Positions 54,304 to 62,995 of a stretch of DNA of 64,000 nucleotides are shown in pieces (position 1 is the stretch's first letter; every line of letters begins with the position of its first letter). This DNA is from Legionellaceae bacterium (GTDB taxonomy: Bacteria; Pseudomonadota; Gammaproteobacteria; Legionellales; Legionellaceae): NCBI GenBank assembly GCA_029210265.1, contig JARGNP010000001.1, positions 62,001 through 126,000 on the forward strand, in the 5' to 3' direction. The position numbers were made by a program, and so were the translations under genes. Under the pieces are notes generated by a model. It was not told the origin of the DNA. It made no database searches and saw only the letters and a list, made by a program, of their open reading frames with translations.

Positions 54304-55470
54304 GTGTTTGACTTGATAGCTCATCGCGGTAGCAGCGCTCATTTTCCAGAAAATACACTTGAAGCTTTTCGGGCCGCCAAGCATTCTGGGGCTGACTGCG
54401 TCGAATTTGATGTCATGCTTACAAACGATGGTGAAGCGATTATATTTCATGATGAAACACTGGATCGAACCACAAATGGCACGGGCTATGTTGGTGATTG
54501 TACTTTAGAATATATTAAAACGCTTGATGCCGGTTCGTGGTTTAATCCATCGTTTCAATCGATACACGTGCCCACGTTGATTGAGTCAATCCAATTGCTT
54601 ACGGAGCTTAATTTAAACGCAAACATTGAATTAAAGCCATGTGGTGATACAGCCGTTCAGACCACTCAAGTCGCACTTGAACTCGTAAAAAAATATTGGC
54701 CAAAAGATAAAAAACCTCCGCTGATATCAAGTGCTCATCTTCAATGTTTAGAAGAGGCATACCGAGATTACCCAGAATATCCTCGAGCATTATTATTGGA
54801 TGAATGGGAGGAGGATTGTTGTGATAGGGCCAAAAAGTATGATTGTTTTAGTATTAATATCTGCCATGAATCTTTAACATCTGAACGTGTGATTAAAATT
54901 AAAGACGCTGGATTCTTCGTGTACGCATTCACCGTAAATAAGCGCTCTCAAGCTGAAAATTTAAAGCAGTTAGGTGTCGATGGAATATTTAGCGATTATC
55001 CTCAATTGCTTTGGGATCATAAGCTATTAATTTTGTTGGAAAAACTAGCGGATAAAGCGATTGATCTGGAAGAGCGAGGTGAGGTAAAAGCTTTGATTGC
55101 AGCTAAGGCGTTACATGAGCAATTATTAACAAACTTTGAAAAATATATGGCCGAACCTATAAAAAACAAAGCGGTATTTGGTGTGATGAAAGAAAAAATT
55201 GATGCGGCTATTCTTCAAGCCAGGCCTGAGTTAGCACGACATCGTAGTGTATGGTGGAATGATTTTACGGCTAACCTAGCTATGCATATTGCTTTACTTG
55301 CTTGCACGTTTGGCGTTGGGAACGTGGTGGCTTTATCTTATAATTATTATCACTCAAGTCATCAGCCTGGCAACCCATCGATGTTCTTCAAAATGACAAC
55401 AGACTCAAATCAGCATATTAAAAACATTGAAGAGACTGTCGGTCGGTTAGAGGTAAATTTAAGTATGTAA
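54304..55470 (+). CDS. Glycerophosphodiester phosphodiesterase with C-terminal membrane extension
   Basis: 388 residues, starting with GTG (a G-run GGGGGGA lies just upstream; there is no better ATG). Residues 1-235 are a GDPD TIM barrel: LIAHRGSSAHFPENT (H7, R8), CVEFDVMLTNDG (E34, D36), IIFHDETLDRTTNGTG (H49), NIELKP, and GVDGIFSDYPQLL. It releases glycerol-3-phosphate from phospholipid head groups. The additional 150 residues are not normal for the family: a helical region and one hydrophobic segment (about 326-349, HIALLACTFGVGNVVALSYNYY). There is no signal peptide. The tail suggests membrane anchoring or a host-directed role. Confidence 0.85.
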   Translation: MFDLIAHRGSSAHFPENTLEAFRAAKHSGADCVEFDVMLTNDGEAIIFHDETLDRTTNGTGYVGDCTLEYIKTLDAGSWFNPSFQSIHVPTLIESIQLLTELNLNANIELKPCGDTAVQTTQVALELVKKYWPKDKKPPLISSAHLQCLEEAYRDYPEYPRALLLDEWEEDCCDRAKKYDCFSINICHESLTSERVIKIKDAGFFVYAFTVNKRSQAENLKQLGVDGIFSDYPQLLWDHKLLILLEKLADKAIDLEERGEVKALIAAKALHEQLLTNFEKYMAEPIKNKAVFGVMKEKIDAAILQARPELARHRSVWWNDFTANLAMHIALLACTFGVGNVVALSYNYYHSSHQPGNPSMFFKMTTDSNQHIKNIEETVGRLEVNLSM

Positions 55471-55546
55471 TACTTTTCGTTGAGCTAAAATATAAGATAA
55501 TCTACAAAATATATGACGACCGAAAGTCTATACTAGGAAAATTGTT

Positions 55547-55942
55547 TTGGAACAGCATCACGCACTAATTAAAATAAACCAATTACTTCAGGCTATTAGT
55601 AATAAAAATTTTTCTGCTTTTAAAGACGCGTTTAATATCAACGAGCCATTTTTAGATATTCTACCCGGTGGGGTACGTATAGAAAGTGCTTTGGCTTTAA
55701 TTGAATGTCATCGCGATTTTTTTAATGACCCTCGTACAACATTTGAGTATTTGCCGTTGATTGATATTATCGATGCGGGCAGTACGCTATCCGCGGCATC
55801 CATTGTGAAAGTAGGTTTAGCCGATGGAAGTACTCGACAGGTTTATTTACGTCTACTCTATCAACGCAACCAGCAGGATACGTGGTGGCCACGTTTATTA
55901 CAAAATACATGGATGGATACAGATCAAAAGGTGATTGGTTAG
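55547..55942 (+). CDS. NTF2-like/SnoaL-fold hypothetical protein
   Basis: 131 residues, apparently starting at a TTG (AGGA eight bases upstream; no ATG is available before residue 118). The pattern ALIKINQLLQAISNKNFSAFKDAF...ALIECHRDFF resembles DUF4440/NTF2-like proteins, which have a cone-shaped fold and varied roles. No catalytic residues can be assigned. It sits between the GDPD and an ankyrin gene on the same strand. A TTG start should be treated with caution. Confidence 0.5.
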   Translation: MEQHHALIKINQLLQAISNKNFSAFKDAFNINEPFLDILPGGVRIESALALIECHRDFFNDPRTTFEYLPLIDIIDAGSTLSAASIVKVGLADGSTRQVYLRLLYQRNQQDTWWPRLLQNTWMDTDQKVIG

Positions 55943-56037
55943 AAGTGGAGTTTCAACCCGATCAATACAGAATTGATGTTATATTTCTCAATATGTTATA
56001 ATAAAACTTGTGTGTGTTTTATTTGAGAGGGTTGTTG

Positions 56038-56892
56038 GTGATAAGTTCAAGTGGGCCGCTAGGGGCTATGTACAATATTATACGCAGTGCGCTGGATGAT
56101 ACACAACGCTACTCTATTGATAGAACACAACTACATGTAGCGATTATGAATAACAATTTTGTTGATTTTACTGCCCTGTTGAGCTCGCCCGATTTACAAA
56201 TCAATGCGCTTGATGAAGAAAAGCGTACGCCTTTGCATACGGCTGCATTTTTTGGTCGTTGCGACATGGCGCGTGCTTTACTTGATAGAGGGGCTGCATG
56301 TAACAAGCGAGATAACAAAGGACATACACCGTTACATGATGCCGTTAATCCTATTTTTATAGAGCTGACAGAGCAACATGTGCTAATAGCTGGGTTATTA
56401 TTGAGCCGAGGTGCTAAGGCATCGATGCAAGCCTCATCTGGTTTTACCCCGTTAAATTGGATGGGGAAATTTATTGGGCATGCGAGTATGAGTGATGTAC
56501 GAGCCGAATATATGTTTTCTATCGCTAATCTACTAATGGCTTATGGTGCTAAGGCCGATGAGTCTGTCTTTGATCATGATGGGGGTGAAGAAAACGTCAT
56601 GTATGTATCGAAGCGAGGTAGAGCGTGTGATGACCATGATGACGATCTAGCATCAATTCATACACCACTGACATGGGCCGTGTCTTTAGAATTAGATAAG
56701 ATTACACGTTTGTTTGAATCGGGGTTAGGGGTTGATCATACGGCGATTGATGCTGCAACATCTGATTTGCTGCAAATGAGTATACTCAGCGGGCCAAAAC
56801 GTCGGAAGGATGAAGAGCTTGTCGCGCCACCCAGCTCACCCATGTCAGAAGATGATGATTTAGGTCAATCAGTGTATGGCGCTGGCCTGTAA
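56038..56892 (+). CDS. Ankyrin-repeat protein, putative effector
   Basis: 284 residues if the GTG at 56038 is used (GAGAGGG seven bases upstream); the frame is open from 56008, and an ATG at 56068 is the next choice. Ankyrin repeats: TQLHVAIMNNNFVDFTALL, RTPLHTAAFFGRCDMARALL, HTPLHDAVNPIF, and a longer one FTPLNWMGKF...SIANLLMAYGA, then TPLTWAVSLELDKITRLFESG. The C-terminus is acidic and Ser/Pro-rich (PPSSPMSEDDDLGQ). No other domain is seen. Like the other ankyrin proteins here, it is a candidate translocated protein by analogy with Legionella and Coxiella effectors. Confidence 0.8.
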   Translation: MISSSGPLGAMYNIIRSALDDTQRYSIDRTQLHVAIMNNNFVDFTALLSSPDLQINALDEEKRTPLHTAAFFGRCDMARALLDRGAACNKRDNKGHTPLHDAVNPIFIELTEQHVLIAGLLLSRGAKASMQASSGFTPLNWMGKFIGHASMSDVRAEYMFSIANLLMAYGAKADESVFDHDGGEENVMYVSKRGRACDDHDDDLASIHTPLTWAVSLELDKITRLFESGLGVDHTAIDAATSDLLQMSILSGPKRRKDEELVAPPSSPMSEDDDLGQSVYGAGL

Positions 56893-56961
56893 GGCCTATA
56901 AAAACTTAGAAGTGACGTTACTTAACTTAATTTAAATGCAACATGGTTGTTAGGCAAACAT

Positions 56962-57579
56962 ATGAAATCTCTATCGATAACCCTCCCTAAAAAACCTGCT
57001 GAAACGATATGTTTTATCTATGGTTGTTATTGCGTGGGGAGTTTGCTTGTCTCCGTTGGGGTGAGCACAATAACCGGTGCTGTGCACGGTCTGTTGGTTA
57101 CAGCTCCCGCGAATAATGCACAACAACAACAACAACAACAACCAACAACAGCACCTCGTTCTATTGTAGATATGTTTGAGGCAGCTGGAATCTTTATGGT
57201 AAAGCGGAGCGTTCGTTGTGTGAGTGGCGCTGTAAGCGGTACTTACCAGGGCGTTCATGATAGTTTAGGTTTGATTGCTGCGCCATGGGCCAGGTTATTT
57301 CAGCCACTGCTAGGTTCTGATATTAAAGGCCAAAAACGAATAGAGGTAAGTACTCAAACAGAATCGTCTTTAGATTCTTTGAGTTTATCTTCAAAAACGA
57401 CAGAGCACGAAGCTTTTAGTCCTATACAATCAATTCATAGCGAAAGTACGTTAGGACTATGGTCGCAAGTGAGTACACCTGATATAGATGTTGTCAACTT
57501 CAAATCAGAACTAGAACTAGAACCAGAGCAAGAAGATGATATCTATACAATTTTAGCACAGCATTATAAATCTTTTTGA
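56962..57579 (+). CDS. Hypothetical membrane protein with polyQ run and TQT motif
   Basis: 205 residues from the ATG at 56962 (AGG seven bases upstream; the frame opens at a TTG, 56947). A hydrophobic segment is at 21-46; a seven-Gln run at 54-60 comes from (CAA)7. Residues 129-134 read VSTQTE in RIEVSTQTESSLDSL, matching a stretch of the 121-residue protein at 3.3-3.7 kb. Near the C-terminus ESTLGLWSQVSTPD resembles SRSLGLWGRVESPE of the next gene. The end is Glu-rich (ELELEPEQEDDIY), of the E-block type seen in Dot/Icm substrates. Twelve bases separate it from the 2H gene. Confidence 0.55.
   Translation: MKSLSITLPKKPAETICFIYGCYCVGSLLVSVGVSTITGAVHGLLVTAPANNAQQQQQQQPTTAPRSIVDMFEAAGIFMVKRSVRCVSGAVSGTYQGVHDSLGLIAAPWARLFQPLLGSDIKGQKRIEVSTQTESSLDSLSLSSKTTEHEAFSPIQSIHSESTLGLWSQVSTPDIDVVNFKSELELEPEQEDDIYTILAQHYKSF
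57121..57141 (+). repeat. (CAA)7 trinucleotide repeat
   Basis: Seven perfect CAA codons encode the glutamine run at residues 54-60 of the polyQ protein. Length could vary between strains. Confidence 0.85.
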
Positions 57580-57591
57580 GGTCATTATAAA

Positions 57592-58317
57592 ATGAAAAAA
57601 TTCCAACCATCTCAAAAGGTTGATCAAGAAGGTCATTATCGACCCTTTCAAGGTGTTACGGTCATTTCAAGCATTGATGATACTCAAGGCATTTGGAAGG
57701 CTGTTCATGATGGTATTCGTTCATGCCCTCTGGTTATGGAGTATTATTCAATATTACCGTGTGACAGTTACCATATGACCGTTATGGATTTATATACTAA
57801 AAAGTTTGATGGTGGTGAGTGCTGGGAACAATTTATCACAGAAAAAACATCTTTTTTCCAAGCATTAAATGAGACCATACATGATAGTAACTATACGTTT
57901 AATCCACAAATAACGATGAGCCGCTCTCATGTCACAAGCATTATCTCATTGCTCGTTCAATTGAGTGAAGAGCAACAATCAATGATCCGCGACATTGCAG
58001 AGAAATTTGATCTTACGGTTAAGATACCGAAGCATCTGCATGTTACTTTAGGTCACCTGCATAAAGAAATATCTTCTGAAACACTTATGATGATACAACA
58101 TCAAGTTCAATCGGTTTTAGAGAATACTGAGAATTTATTCAATCATCCCATAACTCTGAAAGCACCTCAGTTATGCTATTTTCATGATATGACGGCATTT
58201 ATACCATGGAATGGAGATAGCAATCCGTTTATTAGTTCGCGTTCCCTGGGGTTATGGGGAAGAGTTGAATCTCCTGAAACAACGCCACTTAATTGTGACG
58301 GTTTGAAGCCTTTATGA
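57592..58317 (+). CDS. 2H phosphoesterase (DUF1868-like), paralogue 2
   Basis: 241 residues. The paired motifs are SYHMT (H61, T63) and HLHVT (H150, T152). The N-terminus SQKVDQEGHYRPFQGVTVIS and YSILPCDSYHMTVMDLYTKK match the DUF1868-type 2H family and paralogue 1 (21.0-21.8 kb), as does the C-terminal QLCYFHDMTAFIPW. Unlike paralogue 1 it lacks the tandem duplicated tail and ends with SLGLWGRVESPE, shared with the preceding gene. GAGG precedes the ATG. It probably cuts cyclic or 2'-5' phosphodiesters in RNA-like substrates; the substrate is unknown. Confidence 0.75.
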   Translation: MKKFQPSQKVDQEGHYRPFQGVTVISSIDDTQGIWKAVHDGIRSCPLVMEYYSILPCDSYHMTVMDLYTKKFDGGECWEQFITEKTSFFQALNETIHDSNYTFNPQITMSRSHVTSIISLLVQLSEEQQSMIRDIAEKFDLTVKIPKHLHVTLGHLHKEISSETLMMIQHQVQSVLENTENLFNHPITLKAPQLCYFHDMTAFIPWNGDSNPFISSRSLGLWGRVESPETTPLNCDGLKPL

Positions 58318-58340
58318 GATTCAGAATTTAGCATAGTTGA

Positions 58341-58982
58341 TTAATGCAAGCGTGGCGTGAGGGAATGATATACCCGTTTGTGTTGAATCAATTGGTTATG
58401 GCTTTTAGCTGATGTCGCTTGAGATCGAAGAAGTTTTGGCAGTTTTTTTAAATTTTTTTGGTTATCTTTGGTGATTTTTATTTTGAGTTTAGGTTGCTGA
58501 TGTTTTTTTTGAGTTAGATCGGTGATTAACAAACTTTCTTCAGCTAATCGCTGAACAAACCCGTCAAATAATTCAGGTGTTGGTAGTCTGATGGTTAATG
58601 TGTTTTCTTCATGTTGATAGTTGGCATCTTGTTTTTTTAAATTTTTTACTTCGTGTTCGATTGCCTTAAATAGCTTATCTAGCTCTTTTTGTTCATTTTT
58701 GGATAAATCATCACGCTGTGAAAATACAAGTGAGCCTGCACCTAGGTCTAGTTTGATGGATAGGAGTGCTAGAGGGTTGGCATATATATGAATATCATCG
58801 GTATCATCTATATATTGCCATAAGCTGCTTTCTGAAAACGTATCAAGTGTAGATTTTGACGGGAGGGGGCGGCTAGAATCACGATGACCTTTGCAGAGAG
58901 GTAAGCCCATGGCTCGGCATGTGCTGCATGCATTGTTTTCAAGTGCTTTGGAGCGTGAGTTTGCATATTCATTCAATTCCAT
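58341..58982 (-). CDS. Hypothetical protein with Cys/His cluster
   Basis: 213 residues. Near the N-terminus ACSTCRAMGLPLCKGH gives a C-x2-C-x7-C-x2-H pattern (C19, C22, C30, H33) that could hold one zinc ion. The middle (about 45-110) includes SESSLWQYIDDTDDI and a helical stretch; the C-terminal half is Lys-rich (QPKLKIKITKDNQKNLKKLP). No named domain is recognised. It is convergent with paralogue 2 of the 2H proteins and divergent from the large fusion gene. Confidence 0.55.
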   Translation of the reverse strand: MELNEYANSRSKALENNACSTCRAMGLPLCKGHRDSSRPLPSKSTLDTFSESSLWQYIDDTDDIHIYANPLALLSIKLDLGAGSLVFSQRDDLSKNEQKELDKLFKAIEHEVKNLKKQDANYQHEENTLTIRLPTPELFDGFVQRLAEESLLITDLTQKKHQQPKLKIKITKDNQKNLKKLPKLLRSQATSAKSHNQLIQHKRVYHSLTPRLH

Positions 58983-59105
58983 GTGAAATCCTATTTATCT
59001 CATCTATAATTGTAGTATAGCTTGCTATTGTGATTGTGCTTTGGTCTGGAAGTTTTTGGATTAACCTATTTTTTGGGTGCGGTGTTGAACGGAGATTTTG
59101 TTTTT

Positions 59106-61865
59106 ATGTCGAATATTCAAGACTTAATACAAAACTTGATACAAAAGCTTCAAGAAGTAACGGGTAATAAGGCGTTGCCCATACGCTTTTGGGAAGGCTA
59201 TACAAAAAATAATACATATAGGTTTAAAGATGTTTTAGATAAGTACTCAGCGTATTGCAGTGTTTTAAATTCAGAACAAAAAAACATAATTTCGGCTATT
59301 TTCTGGAAGCAAGTCGAAATGATGGGTACGCCGATTATAGAAGCAATTCCGGGCTCATCGGATGATGAATGTGCCGTATATTTTTTATATCCTAAAGATG
59401 AGCTTGTTGATGGTAAGCACGTATATCTCCAAGGGGATTATCATGGCTATGGCGCGACAGACGGTAGGCAAGTATTAACAGAGCTTTCTGATACCGGAAT
59501 CATGTGGCGTGTAGACAACATGCCGAAAGATGCAATCATTGTGTATAGCTATATACACGTAGAGCCCATTTATGATGGCATTAAACCCGTTCCTGAGGGT
59601 CCACCTTTTTTTAATCAAGCATTTGAGGCGATAAGTAGCAATGAGGTTAATTTTACTGAAATACCACAGGTTCCGTATAAAGATGAATATAGTCAGCATA
59701 TATCTTCTTACCCTGGGTTTGGTGGTCCAGAATGCGTATTCCGTGTAAGTGATGATACAAGCCTGGCTCATCTTCAAGTTAAGCCTGTAGACTGGCCTAG
59801 ATTATTGAGTACAGAGGCTAAGAGTGATTCAGGTCACTTTAAGTATCACGCGACGTTGTATTCAGATAAAGAAGGCGCTCTTCATCGTAGCAATGCACCT
59901 GTGACAGAAAAATATAACGATGATTTATTCTATTCTTCTGATCCAACGTCACCGTATGCTCATTTTACACGTGATATACAGGTGTTTAAACCGGCTTCGG
60001 GTCAAGTAGATAATTTGATTGTGATCAACGATGGCATACCGTATTTAATTACAGGCATACTCGAAAACTTTGAAAAAATGGTAGAGGAACATAAACTATC
60101 GCCGAATACAGCACTTGTGTTTGTACATACCTTGCCTGGACTAAAAACAACTTTATCTGAAGAAGAGATGAAGGTGTTTAATCAAGATCCTTCGGCTAAT
60201 TTACCCGGTATGGGCGAACGGCTGATTGATTATAAGCATGGCATAGAGCAATACGCTGTTTTTATAGAAAATAAGCTCTTACCCCAGCTAAAACTAAATT
60301 ATGAAATTAATATACCTGATGATCCAAGTCATCGAATCATGATTGGGTCGAGTTTAAGTGGAACGGCAAGTATTTATATGGGATTACAGCATAGCGATCT
60401 ATTTGGAGCGGTGATTGCGCAATCGCCTTCGCCGGATAATCGAGAAATCTTAAGCCGTATGCCGAGTTCAAAACGGTTAGAAACAGAAAGCAATATATAT
60501 TTGAGCTGTGGTAAGTTTGAACATCCTAACTATGCCGCTTCAAATGCAAATCTTGAATATGCCAAGGAGCTAGCTGATAAACTAGATATAGTATTGCATC
60601 AAGGTGCGTACGGACATCAATTTATTGCATGGAATGAAGCATTAGAACAAGCACTGCCTTATATGTTATTACAGAAGTTGATTCAAAATAATCATGGGGT
60701 GGGTGCTTCAGTTGCTGTTTTAGATAGTGGTGATATTCATACGTTTGAAGCGGGGAAATTAGCTTGCGGCGAAAAACAACACGTAACGCCTGATAGCGTG
60801 TTTGAAGCAGCATCGTTAAGTAAACCTGTCTTTGCTTATATTGTTCTAAAAATGGTGGAACGAGGTGAGATGAATTTGGATACGCCTTTATGTCATATAT
60901 CTAATAAAGGATTTGGTCCACGTGAGCTCCGAGAAACACCGCAATATCAAAAGCTGACGGCTCGGATGATTTTATCTCATCAAACAGGCTTGCCGAACTG
61001 GATGCCTGAGGCATTTCAAGCCGAACCTCAAACGCAGTTTAATTATTCGGGTCTAGCGTATTGTTTTTTATGTGATGTCATACAAGAGATTTCAGGGCAA
61101 TCGTTAGAACAGCTTGCTAAGCAAGCGCTTGAACGGCTGGGTATTTATCAAAGCTCATACTTTTATCAACCTGAAGATGTTTCTGAAGAAAAAAAGCGTT
61201 TTGCTGTTGGGCATAATGCAGAAGGCGTTCGTGACAAACGTAGTCATTTTCCTCGTGCAAGTGAAGTGGATGCACAAGGCCATACTTATCCTGTTAATCC
61301 TGCGGCTTCGTTGTTTATTACAGCTGAACATTACGCGAAATTTTTAGTGGCTTGTATGCGTGACACGTTTATACAAGAAACGATGTGTGTGAGTTCAAAT
61401 AATTTAGGGGGTGGACGAGATAGTATAGGTGTTGAAGCAGGTGTCTCAGCTGACGTGCTTGATCAACTGTATTGGGGATTGGGGGTGGGAATACAAAATA
61501 ATTCAGATGGAAGTAAAACGCTTTTTCATTGGGGTGATTGTGAGACGTTTCGAAATTTAGCCACCGTTCGGTTAGAAACAGATGGAGCATATCAAGGCGT
61601 TGTTTGCCTTACAAATTCTGAAAATGGCCCGGGTATTTTTAGGCAACTTGCAGAGCCTATTGTTGGTAATATTACGGCGATAGCTACCTGGCTTAGGGGG
61701 CGAGAAAGTTTAAATATAAGCGCAGAGTCTTATGTTACAAGTATAAGTAATCACGCCGAATGTACACAAAGCATGAGAGAACAGCTTCAAGCCATCAAAT
61801 CAGAAGACGTAACAGATGCAACGACAGAAGATATACAAAAGCCCGGTCCTCAGAAGATGTCTTAG
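59106..61865 (+). CDS. Fusion: enterochelin esterase-like (Fes) + class C beta-lactamase-like serine hydrolase
   Basis: 919 residues from the ATG at 59106 (GGAG upstream; the frame opens at 59034). Residues about 70-210 resemble the N-terminal Ig-like domain of Fes esterases (VYFLYPKDELVDGKHVYLQG). About 290-540 form the esterase with the nucleophile elbow GSSLSGT (S416), LIVINDGIPYL, and AYGHQFIAWNEAL. From about 545 a serine beta-lactamase/PBP-like domain follows: SLSKP (S570, K573), NYSGLAY (Y647) and FHWGDCETF. Each half should hydrolyse esters or peptides. No signal peptide or siderophore genes are seen nearby. A hairpin overlaps the stop. Confidence 0.7.
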   Translation: MSNIQDLIQNLIQKLQEVTGNKALPIRFWEGYTKNNTYRFKDVLDKYSAYCSVLNSEQKNIISAIFWKQVEMMGTPIIEAIPGSSDDECAVYFLYPKDELVDGKHVYLQGDYHGYGATDGRQVLTELSDTGIMWRVDNMPKDAIIVYSYIHVEPIYDGIKPVPEGPPFFNQAFEAISSNEVNFTEIPQVPYKDEYSQHISSYPGFGGPECVFRVSDDTSLAHLQVKPVDWPRLLSTEAKSDSGHFKYHATLYSDKEGALHRSNAPVTEKYNDDLFYSSDPTSPYAHFTRDIQVFKPASGQVDNLIVINDGIPYLITGILENFEKMVEEHKLSPNTALVFVHTLPGLKTTLSEEEMKVFNQDPSANLPGMGERLIDYKHGIEQYAVFIENKLLPQLKLNYEINIPDDPSHRIMIGSSLSGTASIYMGLQHSDLFGAVIAQSPSPDNREILSRMPSSKRLETESNIYLSCGKFEHPNYAASNANLEYAKELADKLDIVLHQGAYGHQFIAWNEALEQALPYMLLQKLIQNNHGVGASVAVLDSGDIHTFEAGKLACGEKQHVTPDSVFEAASLSKPVFAYIVLKMVERGEMNLDTPLCHISNKGFGPRELRETPQYQKLTARMILSHQTGLPNWMPEAFQAEPQTQFNYSGLAYCFLCDVIQEISGQSLEQLAKQALERLGIYQSSYFYQPEDVSEEKKRFAVGHNAEGVRDKRSHFPRASEVDAQGHTYPVNPAASLFITAEHYAKFLVACMRDTFIQETMCVSSNNLGGGRDSIGVEAGVSADVLDQLYWGLGVGIQNNSDGSKTLFHWGDCETFRNLATVRLETDGAYQGVVCLTNSENGPGIFRQLAEPIVGNITAIATWLRGRESLNISAESYVTSISNHAECTQSMREQLQAIKSEDVTDATTEDIQKPGPQKMS

Positions 61866-61882
61866 CTGTCCTAGACATCTTC
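61853..61882. terminator. Hairpin spanning the stop of the Fes/beta-lactamase fusion gene
   Basis: GAAGATGTCT (61853-61862) pairs perfectly with AGACATCTTC (61873-61882); the TAG stop lies at the start of the loop. It stands between convergent genes. There is no T-run, so termination is uncertain. Confidence 0.5.
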
Positions 61883-61898
61883 CAATAACAAGCCAATA

Positions 61899-62897
61899 TC
61901 AAGACATAACACAGATGCAATCGTTTTTTTCTTCTTTTTCTTCCGGCTGCTCGCGTGCTTCAACAACTTCTGAAATAACTTCTGAGTTCAGCTCCGTCGA
62001 AAATCTGATATCGTCCGGAATGAGTATCGAAGTAAGTGGGTTCGTATCTGACGCAAGAACAAGAGGCTGTGTTGTATTTAATAATCGTGTGATTGCATCG
62101 GTTAATTTTGACATATCGGAGAGCGACATTCTGTGACTTGGATTGGTTGCTGTACTATTGAGTATGAGATTTTTAAGTGCTTTTGCTATGTCTTGAGGAA
62201 CAGCGTTCACTTGAAGCATTATTTCTTTGATTATATCAATTTTGTGTATCCCTTTAGGGGAACAAATGGTCATGAGAACAAATATTGTCACACCTAAAGC
62301 ATAATTGTCTGTCGTTTGTGTGTTATGAAATCTTCTACTTTCTAGTAACTCGGGGGCTATATAATAAGTTGTGCCAGACGATGGCAGATATTTTGAGTTT
62401 TCTATCGTTGAAGAAAGTCCAAAATCACATAGCTTGGCTTCCATATGATGATTTAAAAGAATATTTTCAGGCTTGATATCGCGATGTAAGATATGCATCG
62501 TTTCGTGTAAATAGGTGAGTGCGTCAATCATGCTTCTTATGATTGAGAGACGCATGCGTAAAGAAAGCATTGTTTTTTGTTCACTGTGAGATAAGCTATA
62601 CAATAAATCTTTGCTGTTCATAAATTCTAAAACTAAGTAGACATCTTTATCTGGACTGTCATAACGCGCTAATGCAGATATAATATTGGGGTGAGATAGA
62701 GAGGCGTGCAAATTAATTTCTGCTTCTTTTTCAGCATGGGATTTATTAATCAATTTTTTTATTGCGACAGGCTCACCTTTTAAGCATCCAAAATGAACTT
62801 CTCCAAATGTTCCTTTGTCTAAGAAGCTCACGGTCATCAAATCATCTTTATGTACTTGCGGTAAGTTTTTTTTAGGTGTATGAAACAATGGAAACAT
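61899..62897 (-). CDS. Eukaryotic-type Ser/Thr protein kinase ending in a CaaX box, putative effector
   Basis: 332 residues with every canonical kinase motif: DKGTFGEVHFG (Gly loop 28-34), VAIKK (K47), E58/E60, LHRDIKPENILL (D140, K142, N145), CDFG (158-160), YYIAPELL (APE 181-183), D197 in TTDNYALGV and R256. It should be active. Residues 300-326 are Glu-rich (AREQPEEKEEKND), and the protein ends C-I-C-V-M-S: CVMS (C329-S332) fits the CaaX rule for farnesylation, with C327 as a possible extra lipid site. There is no signal peptide. By analogy with prenylated Legionella effectors it may attach to host membranes; targets are unknown. Confidence 0.85.
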   Translation of the reverse strand: MFPLFHTPKKNLPQVHKDDLMTVSFLDKGTFGEVHFGCLKGEPVAIKKLINKSHAEKEAEINLHASLSHPNIISALARYDSPDKDVYLVLEFMNSKDLLYSLSHSEQKTMLSLRMRLSIIRSMIDALTYLHETMHILHRDIKPENILLNHHMEAKLCDFGLSSTIENSKYLPSSGTTYYIAPELLESRRFHNTQTTDNYALGVTIFVLMTICSPKGIHKIDIIKEIMLQVNAVPQDIAKALKNLILNSTATNPSHRMSLSDMSKLTDAITRLLNTTQPLVLASDTNPLTSILIPDDIRFSTELNSEVISEVVEAREQPEEKEEKNDCICVMS

Positions 62898-62995
62898 GAT
62901 AGTAAGCAGCCCTCAGAAGAATTGAATCTGGATATTAAATATAATTTTTTGGAATTATACAGAAAAATAATGACGAAGCGTAAGCGTGCATAAGC

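Noticed and set aside
57142-57165. PTAP late-domain motif in the polyQ protein
   Set aside because: The sequence is P-T-T-A-P, one residue too many.
62300-62330. TQT (LC8-type) motif in the CaaX kinase (HNTQTTDNY)
   Set aside because: It lies inside the folded kinase domain next to the conserved Asp of TTDNYALG, so it is not an exposed linear motif.
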